This document shows, in pieces, positions 61,234 through 64,000 of a DNA stretch of 64,000 nt. A program made the position numbers and the translations under genes. This DNA comes from Vespula vulgaris (Eukaryota; Arthropoda; Insecta; Hymenoptera; Vespidae): the NCBI RefSeq assembly GCF_905475345.1, contig NC_066598.1:1596001-1660000 (forward strand), read 5' to 3'. A model generated the notes under the pieces. That model was not told where the DNA came from, did not search any database, and saw only the letters and a list, made by a program, of their open reading frames with translations. The number at the start of each line of letters is the position of its first letter. The first letter of the stretch is position 1.

Positions 61234-62514
61234 TTCGACCGTCTCACTAACACCAATATCGAACAACTCACGTTCACGCGTTAAAAAGATGAGGCTAAGT
61301 TAGAACGTAGTAGTAATAGTAGTAGTAGTAGTAGTAGTAGTATAGTGGTAACACGTGAAGTCCAGTCTCACGAATGTATTGAAGGTGGGGAATGAGAGGA
61401 TTGGAATACAGGAGAGGAGTTCATGGTGCATCAAGACACGCACGAACACATATACATTTTAAGATCACCAGCCTGGTTATTAACTGTGGACTCTATCGTT
61501 GGAGGTGTGCTGATGGAGTCTGAGATTTGTGATTTAGATGAGCTCACCTTCGGACAGTCTTATCTCTCTCTTTCTCTTTCCTTCTCTTTCTTTCTTTCTT
61601 TCTTTCTTTCTCTCTCTCTCTCTCTCTCTTTCTTTTATACATCGTCATATAGTCTATCTCTCTCTAACTCCTTCTTTGAGATACCACAAGGAACGTGTCC
61701 CATCCTTCTCTCCTTCTTTGTACCTCGACTCAGCAGGCTTTGTTTTAACTGTTGAAACTTTCAACGGATAGTCCTGGGCATCAGGACCTTAACAAGCAGG
61801 TATACAACGACCTGCCGTCTCTACCTTTTCTTTTTATTTTTTTCTTTTTTATTTTTTCCTTCCTTCGCTCTCTTTTTTATCCTATTCCGAACTGGAGAAT
61901 TCAGGAAGCCAAACGAATTCAAGACTTATCGATAACATAGTCTACGAATGACTCTTATTTTTTTCTCTTCTTTAATCTCTTTTTTTTTTTTTTCTTTCGT
62001 GAAACAAGGATTTATTTAATAAGAGATCGATAATTTAATAATCATAGTAAACTTCCATGCGGGTCTATATAAAATGACAAAAACGTATAACGAGCAAAAC
62101 AAAAAAGAAATTGAAAATGGAAGATGAGGAGATGTCCAAGTTTTTTTCCCATAGTTTATGGCGTTTCCTCGTTCCACGTTATTTTAATAACTTAGGGTTA
62201 CCATACCTTTATCCTTTTTTTTTTATATTTCCTATCTCTATCTCTATCTGTATCTCTCTTTACATCTCTATCTTTATTTCTATCTCTCTTTCTACTTGTA
62301 AGTGATGATAATACACTGTAGACAATTTACCGCAATAGATATCAAAGCAATAATATAATCTCGTGCATGTGAGATCTGCATGCCATAGGATTAGACCAAG
62401 TATATATATATATATATATATAATATGATACATGTGAATAAATCTAGCTAGAAAATATCTTATAAAAAATATCTAACAAAAAAATAAAAACGAACAAACA
62501 AACAACAAATAAAC

Positions 62515-62562
62515 AAACAGACAGACAGACAGACAGACAAACAAACAAACAAACAAATAAAT
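62515..62562. repeat. CAGA / CAAA compound array
   Basis: CAGA units pass into CAAA and then TAAA units; gives V-C-L-S/F artefact frames on the minus strand. Confidence 0.9.
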
Positions 62563-62569
62563 AAAATTC

Positions 62570-62960
62570 TTTTTCGTGGAAACTGGAAATGGGATCTGAG
62601 ATGCAGCGTTGGCAATGGCGTAGGTCGATTTAATCGGTAGCCGAGAAAGGGCTCGCATAAATAAGATCTATCTCCTTGGAAACACGGGAATCCTTTACCA
62701 CGTAGATAAAAGCCTTGGACACCCGGTAGATAAGGAAGCATTGCCTTTAATCGAGCCGCCGCCGGACGATAAACCGTCCACTCTCCTCCGTGACGTTCTT
62801 TAAATCCCGCATGCGGTTCCCATCGACTACCGTTTTCCGACACTTCTCGCCTCTATCGGCAAAGCCAAAGAGAGTTTTATATAAAATGCGACTCCACGGC
62901 GCCGACCCTTTTCGAAAAGAACTTGAAAAGTCTTTTCTCGATTCCTTTTTTCTCTCTCTC
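62570..62960 (-). other. Unique island with an open minus-strand frame
   Basis: The minus strand is open over about 85 non-repetitive codons (62590-62843), beginning M-S-E-N-G-S-R-W-E-P-H-A-G-F-K-E-R-H, before running into a CAGA/CAAA repeat. I recognise no domain. Good splice sites are not obvious and the plus strand is also partly open, so chance or a conserved non-coding element is as likely as an exon. Confidence 0.2.
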
Positions 62961-64000
62961 TCTCTTACTCTCTCGCTATTTTTATTTTAGTTTTTTTATT
63001 ATCTTACGAATGGACTTTCGAATTCGATTTTAATTTAGATTTCGAATTATGAATTTATTATTTTCTTTTTTTTTTTCTTTTTTTTCACTCACGTTATCAC
63101 GATTAATTATTATTCGCCGATCTAGAATTATATTGGAATTATTACGGAGATAAAGAAGATGTTTCTTTTTTCTTTTCGTTTTTAATATAATATCATACGA
63201 TATTGTGACAAAATTGATTGGTGTCTCAAACTTAATCACTTATTAACCATCGACAAACGTCAGGATCGTTCTGAGAAAGAAACTGATCCAAATCGTACGA
63301 GTAAATTAACCGGCCGTGGTGAGATTAGCTCTCGAGAAACAATTCTCCTTCTCGCTCGTATCATCTTTAACTGTCGTTTGAAAAAAAAGAAAAAGGTAAA
63401 GGGAACTTTGCTTTCTCGATACTTTCACCCTCGATACCATTTTAAAAAGCGTGAAATGTATAATCTAATAGCTGCTAGGAAGACAAGTAAGGTTATCCAT
63501 CATCGGTGGTACCCTGTATTAGAGGTTGCCTTGATTTTTTTCAAAGGAGAGAGAGAGAGAGAGGTATAGTTAATGGATAAGATAAAGAGAGAAAGAAGAA
63601 ACGACATCTTTGTTTGGGTTTTGCCAGGGTGGCCTAAGAGAAGAGTTCCAGGTCGCGTTAGGGTGGTCGGAAAGGGGGAGAGCTAGTAGATGAAGGGTTT
63701 TGGAGGTTAAACAAACATGTGATTACTGACTGCCTACAGCTGGCTACATTATATCTACCTACCAAGGTAACCATCTAGTTCTTCTTCCTCCTCCTACTTC
63801 GGTCCATCATCTTCCGTCCCTTATATACATCTCCTTGTCGTCCTTTTTCTCCTCCTGCGCAGGAGTTAACCGACGGGAAAAAGGAGAAAAAGAAAAGAGA
63901 GAGAGAGAGAGAGAGATAGAGAAAGAGGGAGGAGGAAAGAGAAAGATAGAAGAGAGGCAGCGAACCGTAGCCCTGCAGGCTATATGCCTCGCCATCATCT

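Larger units (their letters stand above)
58281..64000. other. Downstream intron, part 6, to the window edge
   Basis: Unique patches at 58720-58920 (with the hairpin AGGGATC-ATA-GATCCCT at 58871-58887), 60000-60115, 60540-60850, 61380-61560 and 63240-63360, mixed with TC (59018-59050), GA (59502-59540) and TA (62402-62422) arrays. The last 400 bp are GC-richer unique sequence. No T-box exon or other gene recognised. Confidence 0.55.

Noticed and set aside
60949..61303. A-C-L-L and K-Q-A-S repeat proteins
   Set aside because: Translation of the CAAG tetranucleotide array only.

Overview
This is eukaryotic DNA, most likely from an insect and probably a hymenopteran. The clues are an AT-rich background with unusually frequent TCGA, CGAT and GTCG motifs (little CpG depletion), a very high density of short microsatellites (mainly GA/TC, TTC, TTTC, CATA, TA and poly-T with interrupting C), few transposons, and very long introns. 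The species-level placement is inference.

The only protein-coding sequence I can support is three internal exons of one plus-strand gene, the T-box repressor optomotor-blind (omb, also called bifid; orthologue of vertebrate TBX2/TBX3). All three encode parts of the DNA-binding T-box. Two of them, 29380-29493 (exon a) and 30292-30405 (exon b), are both exactly 114 nt, have the same splice phases, and encode two versions of the same T-box segment (26 of 37 complete codons give the same residue). They look like a tandemly duplicated, alternatively used exon pair. The common downstream exon (33384-33537) carries the R-W-M-V-A-G-K to D-K-H-G-F part of the T-box. Version a resembles the form I remember from Drosophila Omb. 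Version b is closer at several positions to vertebrate TBX2/TBX3. I consider this pair the most interesting thing in the window.

Layout: 1-29379 is upstream intron (or intron plus 5' flank) with no T-box exon that I could find. 29380-33537 holds the three exons, separated by introns of 798 and 2978 nt. 33538-64000 is downstream intron: the exon that should follow (starting T-I-L-N-S-M-H-K-Y-Q-P in this family) was not found, so that intron exceeds 30 kb unless I missed it. The first intron of the cluster holds a strong stem-loop, a TG-TA-CA palindrome and a GCATG motif, all candidates for splice control. The second holds a G5-tract minisatellite able to form a G-quadruplex.

The long flanking introns are mostly simple repeats with scattered non-repetitive, CpG-rich islands. 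Some islands carry dyad symmetries or motifs plausible for enhancers of an omb gene (Brinker-like TGGCGCC, Pho/YY1-like AAGATGGCG beside GAGA tracts, paired TAATCC, a T-box half-site). A probable Tc1/mariner-type MITE with TA target duplication lies at 16088-16303, and two old local duplications lie near 16.56-16.82 kb and 50.26-50.78 kb. Almost all other open frames are by-products of simple repeats (R-E, S-L, C-L-L-A and similar runs) and are not annotated as genes.
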